DNA of 64,000 nucleotides from Rhodoferax aquaticus (GTDB taxonomy: Bacteria; Pseudomonadota; Gammaproteobacteria; Burkholderiales; Burkholderiaceae_C), in assembly GCF_006974105.1 (NCBI RefSeq), contig NZ_CP036282.1:4092001-4156000 (forward strand), read 5' to 3'. Below the pieces are notes generated by a model, which was not told the DNA's origin, made no database searches, and saw only the letters and a program-made list of their open reading frames with translations. The position numbers and the translations under genes are program-made. Below are positions 1 through 8,953 of this stretch, piece after piece; the stretch's first letter is position 1, and every line of letters begins with the position of its first letter.

Positions 1-1
1 C

Positions 2-160
2 ATTCACCACTGTGTGTGCCAAAGCCGCGCCTATTGTGTAAATTTCAAGCACTACAGCGGCCATGCAGATGCCAGCATGGCTCGGTTCGCCCAGCCTTTG
101 CGTGCGCTGTTGGCACAGATTCATTGCGAACTAGGCATTCCCGTGCCCCTGCCCGCCTAA
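2..160 (+). CDS. C-terminal end of an unidentified protein (cut by window edge)
   Basis: An open frame runs from the window edge to a TAA at 158-160 and gives 52 residues ending in ...LGIPVPLPA. It is followed 21 bases later by a glycosyltransferase start on the same strand, so it is probably the preceding gene of the same operon. The visible part contains no diagnostic motif. The context suggests a surface-polysaccharide function, such as a transferase, but that is only inference. The start lies outside the window. Confidence 0.5.
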   Translation: MHHCVCQSRAYCVNFKHYSGHADASMARFAQPLRALLAQIHCELGIPVPLPA

Positions 161-181
161 ACGGCGAAAGGACAAGCTCCC

Positions 182-973
182 GTGTTCACCATCATTGTTC
201 CGACCCACAACCGCCCTTTGCTACTAAGGCGGACCCTCCGCTCACTGGCTGCGCAAACCTTCACACAGTTTCAAGTCATTGTGGTGGACGACACGGGTGC
301 CTACATTCCCCCGTTTCCAGAACTTGCCACGCTGCAAGGTCGCTACCACTATCTGATCCGCAGTGGCGACAGTGGCCCCGCGGTAAGCCGCAATATGGCG
401 CTGGCACTGTGTGCCGAGATGCCGGCGACCCACTACATCCTGTTCTTGGATGACGACGACACACTAGAGCCTGAGCACCTTGCCAATTTGGCCAAGCACA
501 TCGGCAACACCCGGCCGCCTTTGCTGTTTTGCGACTTCAAGGTTCAACATGAAGACCGCACCAGCGACCCGCCGCAAGCCTTGTCGCAAGAGAGTTTTTT
601 TATCGGCGGGGTGGTGAAAGACAGCCTGTTTGTGCGCAACAGCATTCCCAACAGCTGCTTGGTTTACCGCAGCGACGTCATCCGGCATGTGCGCTATGAC
701 ACCACCATGCTGATTTATGAAGATTGGGACTTTGCGTTGCAGTGTTTGGCCCACCATGACCTGCAGCATGTGCCCACGAACACCGTGGTTATCCACAAAA
801 GCCGAGCCACCGCACCCGAGAATTTGCGCAGGGGTAACACCCGAGATGACCTGATAGCCCCAGTTATGTTGGCCCTCTACAAACAGCGCCCCGCGCTGAA
901 TGCCGACACGCGACTTGCCCGACAGGCGCTGCTGGCGGGAGCAGGCATCCCTGTGGCACTAGAAGACTGCTAG
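182..973 (+). CDS. Family 2 glycosyltransferase
   Basis: A 263-residue GT-A-fold glycosyltransferase expected to transfer a sugar from a nucleotide-sugar donor at the cytoplasmic face. The N-terminus has the classic GT2 opening (FTIIVPTHNRP, residues 2-12), then VVDD at 34-37 for nucleotide binding. An acidic LDDDDT run near residue 90 fits the metal-binding DxD motif. No membrane segment is obvious. The start is GTG, with AAAGGA about ten bases upstream. The gene lies at the edge of a glycosyltransferase island, next to a truncated GT2 remnant on the same strand. Donor and acceptor cannot be read from the sequence. Confidence 0.85.
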   Translation: MFTIIVPTHNRPLLLRRTLRSLAAQTFTQFQVIVVDDTGAYIPPFPELATLQGRYHYLIRSGDSGPAVSRNMALALCAEMPATHYILFLDDDDTLEPEHLANLAKHIGNTRPPLLFCDFKVQHEDRTSDPPQALSQESFFIGGVVKDSLFVRNSIPNSCLVYRSDVIRHVRYDTTMLIYEDWDFALQCLAHHDLQHVPTNTVVIHKSRATAPENLRRGNTRDDLIAPVMLALYKQRPALNADTRLARQALLAGAGIPVALEDC

Positions 974-981
974 GCCTAGCA

Positions 982-1053
982 ATGGCTGCGATCACCGTCT
1001 TGATCCCGGCCCACAATGCAAGGGGGCGCGTCTTGGGTGAGCAAGTGAGATAG
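982..1053 (+). pseudogene. Truncated N-terminus of a second GT2 glycosyltransferase
   Basis: An ATG eight bases after the preceding glycosyltransferase stop opens a 23-codon frame reading MAAITVLIPAHNA and ending in TAG. That opening is the typical first beta-strand of a GT2 enzyme, and reading is lost right after it. The rest of the gene is absent: a convergent glycosyltransferase gene ends 12 bases further on. I read this as a remnant left by a deletion or by insertion of the neighbouring minus-strand operon. Chance similarity over so few residues cannot be excluded. Confidence 0.5.
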
Positions 1054-1064
1054 CGAAAAACTCT

Positions 1065-2012
1065 CTACTTTGAAAACTCGCTCCACAACTGCAAAAAAAG
1101 AGATTCCGCGCCGGGGACTCTAGCCACCATTTGAGGCAGAACTTCGCAAAAATGGCGCACATCTTCTTCACCACGGTAATGCCACAGGAAAGCTGGCGTT
1201 ACGGCCTCTACACATTTGTGCGCCTCTTCGGCGCTAATCACACCCATATTGCGGCCGATGATCCCCAAAGTGATATAGGCCAAGTGCGCCAACTTCAGAG
1301 GCATGCCCATCGTTTGGGCTGAATTTTGTGTAGGGCTGGTGCGAAAGTACCCTAGATGCTCATTGATAAAACACACCGGGTTGGTCATCGCGCCGCAGAC
1401 AAAAGAACCTAAGTCTTCCAGGCCCGCGAAACTGATGCCCACTTGTTGTCGCTCTCGCACCAATAGCGCAGTCTCTGCACGCATCACCACGTTGGATACC
1501 TCGCCCAACCAGTTGGCACCACGGGTGACGTTGCTTGTGAACAGCGTTTTGGCATCTAACGCGTGCCATCGCATAGGGTGATTGGCCATCACCTCAGGCA
1601 CCTCAAGGGCCATGCGCGTGAGTTGCCCTGTTTCATTGGCATACCAACGGCGGCTGACCGTGGAACTGAAGGTACCCGCCATGTGCGCGCGGCGGTGCTG
1701 CTCGTAAAACAAGGGATACACGATGTCGTCGTCACACAAAATATGAAGCAACTCTGTGCGCCCACCCCAGGCGTTCACACAGTGTGCCCAATTGGCATGC
1801 GCGCCCTTGCGCGGCCCTTCCACCACCGTGACGTTCAAGTGCGCAATGAGCGACTTGACGGGCTCAGAGTAGAGCACCTTCGCAAACGCGAAGTCGGGTG
1901 TATCGTCCGAAAAGATAACTTGGGAAGGCGGCTCCGACTGGTGCACCAAGCAAGCCAGCAGTTCCATGAGGTACTTGCTTTTGTAGGCAGGGATAACCGT
2001 AGTGATTTTCAT
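1065..2012 (-). CDS. Family 2-type glycosyltransferase
   Basis: A 315-residue protein with a GT2 N-terminus ([13 protein letters not shown]), an SDD motif near 35-37 and an acidic CDDD at 93-96 that probably binds the metal-nucleotide. It is the last gene of a minus-strand operon. Its ATG overlaps the stop of the upstream aminotransferase gene by ATGA, which implies translational coupling. Sitting behind fdtA and fdtB, it may transfer the 3-amino-3,6-dideoxy sugar those enzymes make; that assignment is inferred from position only. It converges with the plus-strand glycosyltransferase and its remnant. Confidence 0.8.
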   Translation of the reverse strand: MKITTVIPAYKSKYLMELLACLVHQSEPPSQVIFSDDTPDFAFAKVLYSEPVKSLIAHLNVTVVEGPRKGAHANWAHCVNAWGGRTELLHILCDDDIVYPLFYEQHRRAHMAGTFSSTVSRRWYANETGQLTRMALEVPEVMANHPMRWHALDAKTLFTSNVTRGANWLGEVSNVVMRAETALLVRERQQVGISFAGLEDLGSFVCGAMTNPVCFINEHLGYFRTSPTQNSAQTMGMPLKLAHLAYITLGIIGRNMGVISAEEAHKCVEAVTPAFLWHYRGEEDVRHFCEVLPQMVARVPGAESLFLQLWSEFSK

Positions 2013-3109
2013 GACAGACTAGCTCTCACAGCATCTGTGACCGCCTGCACGTCTTGTGCAGATAGGTAAGGTGCAATCGGCAGGCTCAAGACCTCGTGCT
2101 GCAAGGCTTCCGCCACTGGTAATGCGGGCCAGACCTGGTCTGCATAGGCAGGCTGCGCATGGCATGCAATAGGGTAATGGATCATGTGCCCTATGCCATG
2201 TGCCTTCAATCCCTGAATCAAGGTGTCGCGTGCAGCTGTACGCACCACGAATAGGTGCCAAACAGGATCAACCCCTTGCGGCACAAACGGAAGCTCTATG
2301 GGAGCCCCCGCTAGCGCGTCCATGTACTGCTGCGCCACGGCACGGCGGGCATCGTTTTCAGCATCCAAGAAAGGCAGTTTGGCGCGCAAAACCGCTGCTT
2401 GCAGCTCATCCAATCGGGAGTTCACCCCGAGTTCATCATGCTGATACTTGACGCTGGAGCCGTAATTGCGCAATTTACGTAAGCGCGCCGCCAACGCATC
2501 ATCATCTGTCGTGATCGCGCCGCCATCGCCCAGGGCACCTAGGTTTTTGCCAGGATAAAAACTAAACGCTGCGGCATCACCCAGACTGCCTGCGCGTTTG
2601 CCTGCATGTTGTGCCCCATGGGCTTGGGCGGCGTCTTCTATGACGGTAAGCCCATGGCGACGGGCAATCGCTTGAATTGCCGTCATCTCTGCCGGTTGGC
2701 CGTACAGGTGCACAGCAATGATTGCTTTAGTCCTTGGCGTGATCGCAGCTTCAATTTTTTGGGGATCTATGTTGTAAGTTCGCGCATCAGGGTCTACAGG
2801 AACCGGCTGCGCCCCCACATAGGTAACTGCCAACCAGGTGGCAACAAAGGTGTTGGAAGGAACAATGACTTCGTCACCAGCACCAATATCAAACCCTCGC
2901 AAGATGAGGCTGAGTGCATCCAAGCCATTGCCTACACCGATGCAGTGTTTTGCCCCACAGTAGGTGGCGAACTCTTGTTCAAAGGCGTAGGTCTCCTCAC
3001 CCAAGATGTACCACCCTGATTGGACAACGCGCGCGACGGCCGCTTGAATCGCTCCTTCATGGGGCGCATTAACGCGCTTGAGGCTTAAGAACTCGACCAT
3101 TACGACCAT
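2009..3109 (-). CDS. fdtB: PLP-dependent sugar aminotransferase, FdtB/QdtB-like
   Basis: A 366-residue DegT/DnrJ/EryC1/StrS aminotransferase, predicted to convert a dTDP-3-keto-6-deoxyhexose into the 3-amino sugar with glutamate as donor. Visible features are the N-terminal SGWYILG segment, [11 protein letters not shown] (Asp159, pairing with the PLP nitrogen) and [15 protein letters not shown] with the Schiff-base Lys188. Length matches the family. It directly follows an FdtA-like ketoisomerase, the classic partner; an FdtC-like acetyltransferase lies 9 kb away. A second in-frame ATG at 3100 forms TAATG with the fdtA stop and could be the true start. Whether the product is Fuc3N or Qui3N (galacto or gluco) cannot be decided by eye. 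Confidence 0.88.
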   Translation of the reverse strand: MVVMVEFLSLKRVNAPHEGAIQAAVARVVQSGWYILGEETYAFEQEFATYCGAKHCIGVGNGLDALSLILRGFDIGAGDEVIVPSNTFVATWLAVTYVGAQPVPVDPDARTYNIDPQKIEAAITPRTKAIIAVHLYGQPAEMTAIQAIARRHGLTVIEDAAQAHGAQHAGKRAGSLGDAAAFSFYPGKNLGALGDGGAITTDDDALAARLRKLRNYGSSVKYQHDELGVNSRLDELQAAVLRAKLPFLDAENDARRAVAQQYMDALAGAPIELPFVPQGVDPVWHLFVVRTAARDTLIQGLKAHGIGHMIHYPIACHAQPAYADQVWPALPVAEALQHEVLSLPIAPYLSAQDVQAVTDAVRASLS

Positions 3110-3507
3110 CTCGCTTTCATAAACTCGGCATAGTCACGAAAGTAGTCCGCCTCGTCGTACTTGGAGGAAGCCAAGACCATGCATACCGAGTTGGAAGAAA
3201 AGTTATCCAGCTCCCGCCAAATCATGGGACAGATGTAGAGCCCGTTGTATGAGCGGCTCAAGTGCACACGTTTTTTGTCTTTGCCATCATCAAGCACAAC
3301 ATCAAAACTGCCTGACATCGCGACAATAAACTGGTGCAAGCCTTTGTGGGCATGTCCCCCTCGTTCAGAGCCACCTGGGACGTCGTATACCCAATACACC
3401 CGTTCAATTCCAAAGGGAATATGGCTGTCGGATTCAATGAACGTGAGATTGCCACGCGGATCATGGATCTTGGGCAACTCCAGCATGCGGCAATCACTTA
3501 ACGACAT
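3100..3507 (-). CDS. fdtA: TDP-4-oxo-6-deoxyglucose 3,4-ketoisomerase (FdtA/QdtA-like cupin)
   Basis: A 135-residue single-domain cupin that should move the keto group of dTDP-4-keto-6-deoxyglucose from C4 to C3, supplying the substrate of the adjacent aminotransferase. Family signatures seen are [10 protein letters not shown] near the start, [20 protein letters not shown] with the catalytic His pair at 52/54, WREL, and [16 protein letters not shown] near the end. I chose the start at 3507 because GAGGA lies six bases upstream; a further in-frame ATG at 3519 has no good ribosome site. The gene overlaps or abuts fdtB, so the two are surely co-translated. Confidence 0.9.
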   Translation of the reverse strand: MSLSDCRMLELPKIHDPRGNLTFIESDSHIPFGIERVYWVYDVPGGSERGGHAHKGLHQFIVAMSGSFDVVLDDGKDKKRVHLSRSYNGLYICPMIWRELDNFSSNSVCMVLASSKYDEADYFRDYAEFMKARWS

Positions 3508-3545
3508 ATCGGTCCTCATTCAGTTCAGTTGTGTTTGCCGGGTGC

Positions 3546-4979
3546 CTAGATAACTGCCGAAAACATGGCGTCATTTTTGAGGCAATCCATTGTCATTTGC
3601 AAGCGCTCCTGCGCTTTGCTCACTTCGTCGGGCGGCATATTTGCGGCATTGTGATCCAACCATTGACGCATGCCCTTCATAAGATCGACTACCTTAATGG
3701 CCTCGCGATGCACATACTCTTGAGAGAATCGGTTCTCTTTGAGATATTGGTAGAGGCGAAATTGGGTATAAGGTCGATCAAAGGTCTTATAGGTAATGCG
3801 TTTCGTCACGGCCATGGGATTGTCTTGGCGGTAGTAAAAGCAGCCTTCGCTGAACGCGACCTGGTTGCAGTTCATAAAAAACACACGGACCGAAAACTCG
3901 TCGGAGTTCAAACCAAACTCTTCAAACTTGAACTTCTTGACCAAGTTGGCATTCCACAGCGCATTGCCCGGGATTTCCCATTGCAAGGAATACTGCACTG
4001 CATTGCGATTGTTTAACACCACCGCACGGTCGCCATGAAGGCCGCTTAACGTGCGATTGCGACTCGGTTCGTCGGGGTAATAGAAAACCAGATCTGGGAT
4101 GACCGCATCAGCGCCCGTTGCAATTGCACGCGCCCTGGTTTTCTCCAGCCAATCTGTCGAAAATAGGTCATCTTGGGATGAATACACGAAGTAGCCCCCC
4201 TGCATAAACTGCAAGCCATAGTTCAGAGCTCTTGGGGCGGTACCCATGTTGTGCGGCGTTTGAAACACACGGATGCGCGCATCTTTTTGTGCATAGGCTT
4301 GCAAAACAGCCAAGCTGCCGTCAGTGGACTGGTCATCAATACACACCACTTCAAAGTCCACCATGGTTTGGGCAAGCACCGAATCCAGCGTCTGCGCTAT
4401 GAACTTTTCCCCGTTGTAGATCGGAATAAACACGCTGACCTTGCGATTGGCGTCTGTCACTGGGGCATGCAATTGTTCGAGGTTCACTTTTTGCATGACC
4501 GCGAAAATGTGCGGGCCCCGCCACTCGTGAGTTTCGATGCGAAAGGCGCCGTTAAATCCGTACCTGGCTGCCGCGCGTGTTGTGTCGTCAAAGCACAGCG
4601 GCAGTGTTTGGTCCGTCATGATGTTGACGTGCGTAGGATCCTGAAAGGCCTCGCCATGCGGGTATGCCGGTGTCGAGGACAAAAAGTAGCCTCCCGGTTT
4701 CAGCACCCGGTACACCTCGTTGATCAACTCTACAAAAGAGTTGCGCCGCTTGGGGGTGTAGATCACACGGGGAACATAACCAAGAAAATCATACGCAGTA
4801 ACAAAGTCAAGCGAGTTGTCTTCAAACGGTATAGGCTCGATCGCTAGGTCTACAGACCTGACGTGAGCACCGAAATCAGTCCCTATATCAATGCCGAACA
4901 CTTCGTCGGCATTAAATGGGTTTTGGGGCCTAGCACCACATCCTAAGTCCAGCGTTTTTGTCATTTTTGGCCACCCCAT
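3546..4979 (-). CDS. Bifunctional SAM methyltransferase - GT2 glycosyltransferase fusion
   Basis: This 477-residue protein joins two enzymes. Residues 1-165 are a class I SAM-dependent methyltransferase with LDLGCGARP at 10-18 and the post-core RVLKPGGYFLSSTPAYPHGE. Residues 180 onward are a GT2 glycosyltransferase with VSVFIPIYNGEKF, VVCIDDQSTDGS (211-222) and SSQDDLF near 267-273, where Gln replaces the first Asp of DxD. The fusion suggests that one polypeptide adds and then methylates a sugar, a known way to cap glycan chains. ATG codons at 4979 and 4964 are both possible starts; the second follows a G-rich stretch. It probably heads the transcript running into fdtA-fdtB. Confidence 0.85.
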   Translation of the reverse strand: MGWPKMTKTLDLGCGARPQNPFNADEVFGIDIGTDFGAHVRSVDLAIEPIPFEDNSLDFVTAYDFLGYVPRVIYTPKRRNSFVELINEVYRVLKPGGYFLSSTPAYPHGEAFQDPTHVNIMTDQTLPLCFDDTTRAAARYGFNGAFRIETHEWRGPHIFAVMQKVNLEQLHAPVTDANRKVSVFIPIYNGEKFIAQTLDSVLAQTMVDFEVVCIDDQSTDGSLAVLQAYAQKDARIRVFQTPHNMGTAPRALNYGLQFMQGGYFVYSSQDDLFSTDWLEKTRARAIATGADAVIPDLVFYYPDEPSRNRTLSGLHGDRAVVLNNRNAVQYSLQWEIPGNALWNANLVKKFKFEEFGLNSDEFSVRVFFMNCNQVAFSEGCFYYRQDNPMAVTKRITYKTFDRPYTQFRLYQYLKENRFSQEYVHREAIKVVDLMKGMRQWLDHNAANMPPDEVSKAQERLQMTMDCLKNDAMFSAVI

Positions 4980-5141
4980 AAATGTCTGGCCATATCAACC
5001 AGTTACTTTCCTAGAGACCTTCAATGGAAGAATTTGCCTCATTTGCAAACGAAATACATGGACCTCACAAACGCATGCCTAGACAGCAGAGACCAGACCT
5101 CATCAATCAGCCAGCAATCGCGACATACCAAGATCATGCGA

Positions 5142-5303
5142 CTACTTCAACCTGATAAGCCAATTTTGAGGTGCCATTCCTGACGCTTCATCGGAAGTAA
5201 TCAAGTCGCCAACCACTTCATACCGTCCTGGCTGTCTACACCCACTAAGCCACAGCCAACCAGTTGGATACCTAAGCGTAAAGTGGCAGCCCTTTGACTT
5301 GGC
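5142..5303 (-). pseudogene. Coding-like remnant in the 392-base gap between gmd and the fusion gene
   Basis: The stretch 4980-5371 contains no intact gene. One minus-strand frame is open for about 53 codons, from a TAG at 5304-5306 to a TAG at 5142-5144. It reads like real protein: RYPTGWLWLSG, GRYEVVGDL, DEASGMAPQNW. There is no convincing start codon or ribosome site, and upstream reading is interrupted, so I interpret it as the surviving C-terminal end of a decayed gene. I do not recognise the family. Confidence 0.3.
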
Positions 5304-5371
5304 CTAGGCAGGAGTTCTCCCGAGTGGTTCGACAGAGTTTGACAATTGAGCCGTTCCAACAATCTGAGCGT

Positions 5372-6340
5372 TCACACTAATCCCTGAAAACTGTCCAACA
5401 TGTCATCAATCAGCATCTCGAAGCTGTAATCAGGCTTCCAATGAAGCGTCGTGCGAATTTTTGTGGAATCACCGCACAGATAACTAAGCTCTTCGGGACG
5501 CATGTATTTCGGGTTTTGAACGACATAGTCACGGTAATCCAGCCCAAGTTTGCGAAACACTATTTCGCACAAATCTCTTATGGAGCGCGTCTCGCCAGTC
5601 GAAACCACGAAATCATCGGATCTATCATGATTAAGGATCAGGTGCATTGCCTTGACATAATCTTTGGAATGCCCCCAGTCGCGTTGAGAGTCAAGATTGC
5701 CTAGCTCTAGCTGCTTTACTTTTCCCCTCGAAATCAGAATCGCATTCTTTACGATTTTTGTAGTTACAAAGTTAGAAGCACGGCGCGGAGACTCATGATT
5801 AAACAGAATGCCGTTAGATGCAAACAGCTTGTATGCATTGCGATAGTTGCGAACCATGCTGTAGGCAAACAGCTTAGCGCACCCGTAGGGGCTAACAGGT
5901 GTCATGCGCGTATCTTCACGCTGCTTGCCATCAATATCCACACTATTGCCAAACATTTCAGAAGAGCTAGCTTGATAAAAACGAGCCTCTGGACAGTGGG
6001 TTCTGACTGACTCCAAAACATTCATCGCACCTAAGGCGTTGGCCTGAACAGTAAACTGAGGAATATCAAAACTGATACGCACATGGCTCTGCGCTGCCAA
6101 GTTATAGACTTCGTCAGGCTTTACTTTGGAGAGAACGCGATCGATCGAGGCAACATCGAGTACATCACCATATTCGTTTTGAACGGAATCGGCAATGTGC
6201 TCAAGGCGAGATTGCTGGTGCTCCGTTACAGAGTTTCGTCGGATTAATCCGTAGACCTCATATCCCATAGATAGCAAGTGTTCCGCGAGGTACGATCCAT
6301 CTTGCCCAGTGATGCCTGTAATGAGTGCTTTCTTAGCCAT
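5372..6340 (-). CDS. gmd: GDP-mannose 4,6-dehydratase
   Basis: A 322-residue extended short-chain dehydrogenase that converts GDP-mannose to GDP-4-keto-6-deoxymannose with bound NADP. Evidence: the dinucleotide motif TGITGQDGSYLAE (8-20), LAAQSHV, the catalytic SSSEMFG (125-131), the Tyr152-x3-Lys156 pair in SPYGCAK, and the Gmd hallmark NHESPRRASNF (181-191). Length matches bacterial Gmd. Its start overlaps the end of the upstream SDR gene by eight bases. The two probably act in sequence to make a GDP-6-deoxyhexose such as GDP-fucose, GDP-rhamnose or GDP-6-deoxytalose. Confidence 0.95.
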   Translation of the reverse strand: MAKKALITGITGQDGSYLAEHLLSMGYEVYGLIRRNSVTEHQQSRLEHIADSVQNEYGDVLDVASIDRVLSKVKPDEVYNLAAQSHVRISFDIPQFTVQANALGAMNVLESVRTHCPEARFYQASSSEMFGNSVDIDGKQREDTRMTPVSPYGCAKLFAYSMVRNYRNAYKLFASNGILFNHESPRRASNFVTTKIVKNAILISRGKVKQLELGNLDSQRDWGHSKDYVKAMHLILNHDRSDDFVVSTGETRSIRDLCEIVFRKLGLDYRDYVVQNPKYMRPEELSYLCGDSTKIRTTLHWKPDYSFEMLIDDMLDSFQGLV

Positions 6341-7235
6341 GATTTTGTCTACCCTTCAAAGTTAATCTGATTCCCTCTTCCAAGGTGTGCATCTTGTGAA
6401 TACTTGGCCAACCCGAATAGGCTGTTGCCAAGGATATGTCCAACGCTCTCTCATCAACCTCACCTGGATCATCTGATTGATACCGCACCTCTCCCCCATA
6501 CTGACTAGTCGATACCAGCGCACTTACAACATCTCGGATGCTGTAAGTGCGCCCACTCGATATATTCAAGAGAGGCCCATCGAAATCTCGGTGCAGATAC
6601 ATAGAACGCACTTGATCTTCTACAAATGTAAAATCTCGCCGTTGATATCCATTACCCCAAATCTCTAGCGATTTTTGGTTATCACTCATGCGTTGAATCA
6701 GTGATGGAATCACATGGTCAGATCGATCGCCTGGACCATAGGTACTCCCAAGCACTAAGACCGTACCTTTTTGGCCATATTGCTGCTTGCACGCTTGCAA
6801 GCCTACGCCAATCAATTTTTTATTGAAACCGTAGTGCTGTGTTGCTTCAACCAGTGGGCCAGTCCAATAATCTGACTCACGCGCCAAACGCACATGCGAT
6901 GGATACGCCCATAATGAGCTCACCCCAATAAATCGGGCTGATCTTTGATGAACGGCTGTGGCCTCCAAAACATTGGTGCTTATCTTTGTGTTCGAAAAAA
7001 ATTGATCGACTGCGTGTTGTGCAGACCATTGCGCATTGCCTGAAACATCTGCCAGATGAAAAATGTAATCAACCGCACCAGCTGCCATGAACACATCCAT
7101 GCAGTTCTCACGTACGTCTAGTTTGCAATGACGTCCAACCGTCAAGACGTCTGCATGCGGCTCAACGCTCCGGAGAAGAGCAACAAGATGGCGGCCAATA
7201 AAGCCGTCGGCCCCAGTCACCAAATAGCGGCTCAT
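6333..7235 (-). CDS. NAD(P)-dependent epimerase/reductase acting on a GDP-4-keto-6-deoxy sugar
   Basis: A 300-residue extended SDR with TGADGFIGRHL at 7-17, Ser106/Ser107 in VSSLWAYP, and the catalytic Tyr135-x3-Lys139. GSTYGPGDRSDHVIPSLI and the ending resemble the GDP-L-fucose synthase/GMER group, which reduces (and sometimes epimerises) the Gmd product. It overlaps gmd and lies four bases after a cupin gene, so the three form one translational block. Fucose synthase (wcaG/fcl) is the closest guess, but a 4-reductase giving rhamnose or 6-deoxytalose is equally compatible, so I give no gene symbol. Confidence 0.75.
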   Translation of the reverse strand: MSRYLVTGADGFIGRHLVALLRSVEPHADVLTVGRHCKLDVRENCMDVFMAAGAVDYIFHLADVSGNAQWSAQHAVDQFFSNTKISTNVLEATAVHQRSARFIGVSSLWAYPSHVRLARESDYWTGPLVEATQHYGFNKKLIGVGLQACKQQYGQKGTVLVLGSTYGPGDRSDHVIPSLIQRMSDNQKSLEIWGNGYQRRDFTFVEDQVRSMYLHRDFDGPLLNISSGRTYSIRDVVSALVSTSQYGGEVRYQSDDPGEVDERALDISLATAYSGWPSIHKMHTLEEGIRLTLKGRQNHG

Positions 7236-7239
7236 ACAT

Positions 7240-7641
7240 TCATTTTCCGAGCATATCCGGAGTCAATATGACTATATCTCTGAATGTATCCGCCTCATAG
7301 TCATTGCCACCGCGTAGACCATGACTAAACACAACAAATTGACTTTTCCCTAGCATTTCTAATGCATGTACCTCATATGGGGGTGTTGATACCAAACCAT
7401 ATTCCTCAACCAATATAGACTTCACGGGCTCTGACTTATCCACTGGTTGATACCAATAACGCAAAGCCCCTCTCGTCATAAAAATATGTTGAGTAGTTAA
7501 TTTGTGATAGTGATTGCCGCGTATGACACCCCCTTCATTAGTCTCAATGATTGCAGCGTGTTGAATATCATCCTTATACAAGATGTCGGAAATTGTGCCA
7601 CGACTGTCGCTCGTGGCTGCCGTGATTTTTTGAAATTTCAT
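7240..7641 (-). CDS. Small cupin, probable sugar-nucleotide isomerase/epimerase
   Basis: A 133-residue single cupin domain. It contains VIRGNHYHKLTTQ with His44 and His46, a conserved beta-barrel glycine pattern, and a short acidic C-terminus. These features match the WxcM/FdtA/RmlC-like cupins found in polysaccharide loci. The ATG overlaps the stop of the upstream methyltransferase (ATGA), and the SDR gene starts four bases after its stop, so it belongs to the methyltransferase-cupin-SDR-gmd operon. The exact reaction (ketoisomerisation, epimerisation or a binding role) cannot be decided from sequence. Confidence 0.65.
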   Translation of the reverse strand: MKFQKITAATSDSRGTISDILYKDDIQHAAIIETNEGGVIRGNHYHKLTTQHIFMTRGALRYWYQPVDKSEPVKSILVEEYGLVSTPPYEVHALEMLGKSQFVVFSHGLRGGNDYEADTFRDIVILTPDMLGK

Positions 7642-8858
7642 GATGAAAATGGATTAAGTAGATTAATATTTGGGTTAATTTCAGCAAGTTTTTTCTTCAA
7701 AACAGCCTCTAGATTCCACGACAATATAATTATGAAAACTTCTTCATATTTACTTATAGCTGCATCATCCTGAATTGGTATACGGGACAAAGGCGTAAAC
7801 TTCCCAATCTTGCTTAACGATGCATCGGTAACAAAGTCAATGCTAAACTGATCTAATTTATAGTAGTTCAAAAAGGTATTGCCTTTGGCTGCAGCGCCCA
7901 CACAAATAACTTTTTTCCCTTTGGACCTCAAAGAGTAGAGATGCTTTAGAAAAGCATTTTTATGATCTTCAATATTCTTTGAAAAATCTTTATAGGTATC
8001 CAAGCAAAACAAGCCGGCTTTTGATTCTCTCTCCACAAAGGATTCAATCACTGCTGGTTTTTTAATGCTAGCGTCATGCGAAACGTAGACTCGAATTGAC
8101 CCGCCGTGATAGTCAACCTCCTCAACATCAATGACATGCATACCTACGGCCTCGAATAAGTTCCTTGCATACAAAACCGTAAAATAGGAAACGTGCTCAT
8201 GGTAAATTTGATCAAATTTTCCTTGTTCTATGGATGCCAGCCAGTAGGGTAATTCGAATACGAACACACCTGAGCGGTCCAATAGTGTGGATATACCTTT
8301 TGCGAAATCCAATGGATCATTACTATGATTGAATACATTATTGGCTACTATCAACTTTGGCTTTAGATCAAGCTTTTCAACTAACTCCACCGCCTTTGCA
8401 AGGGAAAAGTACCCAAGCTCGGTGTGCATGCCTCTAGCTTGCGCCATGGATGCCATCACCGGAGAAGGCTCGATCCCAACACTGCGGAAGCCCAAAGCAC
8501 TGTACTGCTCCAGCAGATAGCCATCATTCGAACCGATCTCGACTACCGTGGATCCCTTGGGAAGATGACACACACGGCTTGTGTGCTGGGCATACTCTTG
8601 CCAATGGGCCCGAGAAGTCTGGGAGTTGGAAGATGTGTACGAATAGTCGACGTCAACGTAGCGCTCATCAGGATCTGTAATCGTTCTGAGCTGAATCTGT
8701 TTGCAGCTCGGACAGAGATCGCAAATCAAGGGGTAAACACGGTCCGCCACATCAAGCTTGTCTGCAGGCACAAATGTGTCAGCCATGGGATGCATGCCAA
8801 GATTCACGATTTCCAGCAACTCACTGGATCCACAACAGAGACATTGGTTACGAAACAT
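7638..8858 (-). CDS. Sugar C-methyltransferase (NovU/TylC3-like, zinc-binding N-terminus)
   Basis: A 406-residue SAM-dependent methyltransferase of the class that methylates carbon atoms of nucleotide-activated keto-sugars. The N-terminus carries a putative zinc site: Cys6/Cys9 plus CDLCPSC at 46-52. The SAM motif is VVEIGSNDGYLL (105-116). IYHEHVSYFT and the C-terminal CVGAAAKGNTFLNYY are typical of this three-domain family. I place the start at the ATG at 8858, five bases after GGGAG, rather than at the GTG six bases earlier. As first gene of the block leading to gmd, it may add a branch methyl to a keto-deoxy sugar. Confidence 0.82.
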   Translation of the reverse strand: MFRNQCLCCGSSELLEIVNLGMHPMADTFVPADKLDVADRVYPLICDLCPSCKQIQLRTITDPDERYVDVDYSYTSSNSQTSRAHWQEYAQHTSRVCHLPKGSTVVEIGSNDGYLLEQYSALGFRSVGIEPSPVMASMAQARGMHTELGYFSLAKAVELVEKLDLKPKLIVANNVFNHSNDPLDFAKGISTLLDRSGVFVFELPYWLASIEQGKFDQIYHEHVSYFTVLYARNLFEAVGMHVIDVEEVDYHGGSIRVYVSHDASIKKPAVIESFVERESKAGLFCLDTYKDFSKNIEDHKNAFLKHLYSLRSKGKKVICVGAAAKGNTFLNYYKLDQFSIDFVTDASLSKIGKFTPLSRIPIQDDAAISKYEEVFIIILSWNLEAVLKKKLAEINPNINLLNPFSS

Positions 8859-8953
8859 GGACACTCCCTAGCAAGATGGCGGTTGATACAAATACTTCTC
8901 TCAGGTCATAGTAGCAATCGGTATCCATTCATAAAGTGACATAAGAAGCCAAT

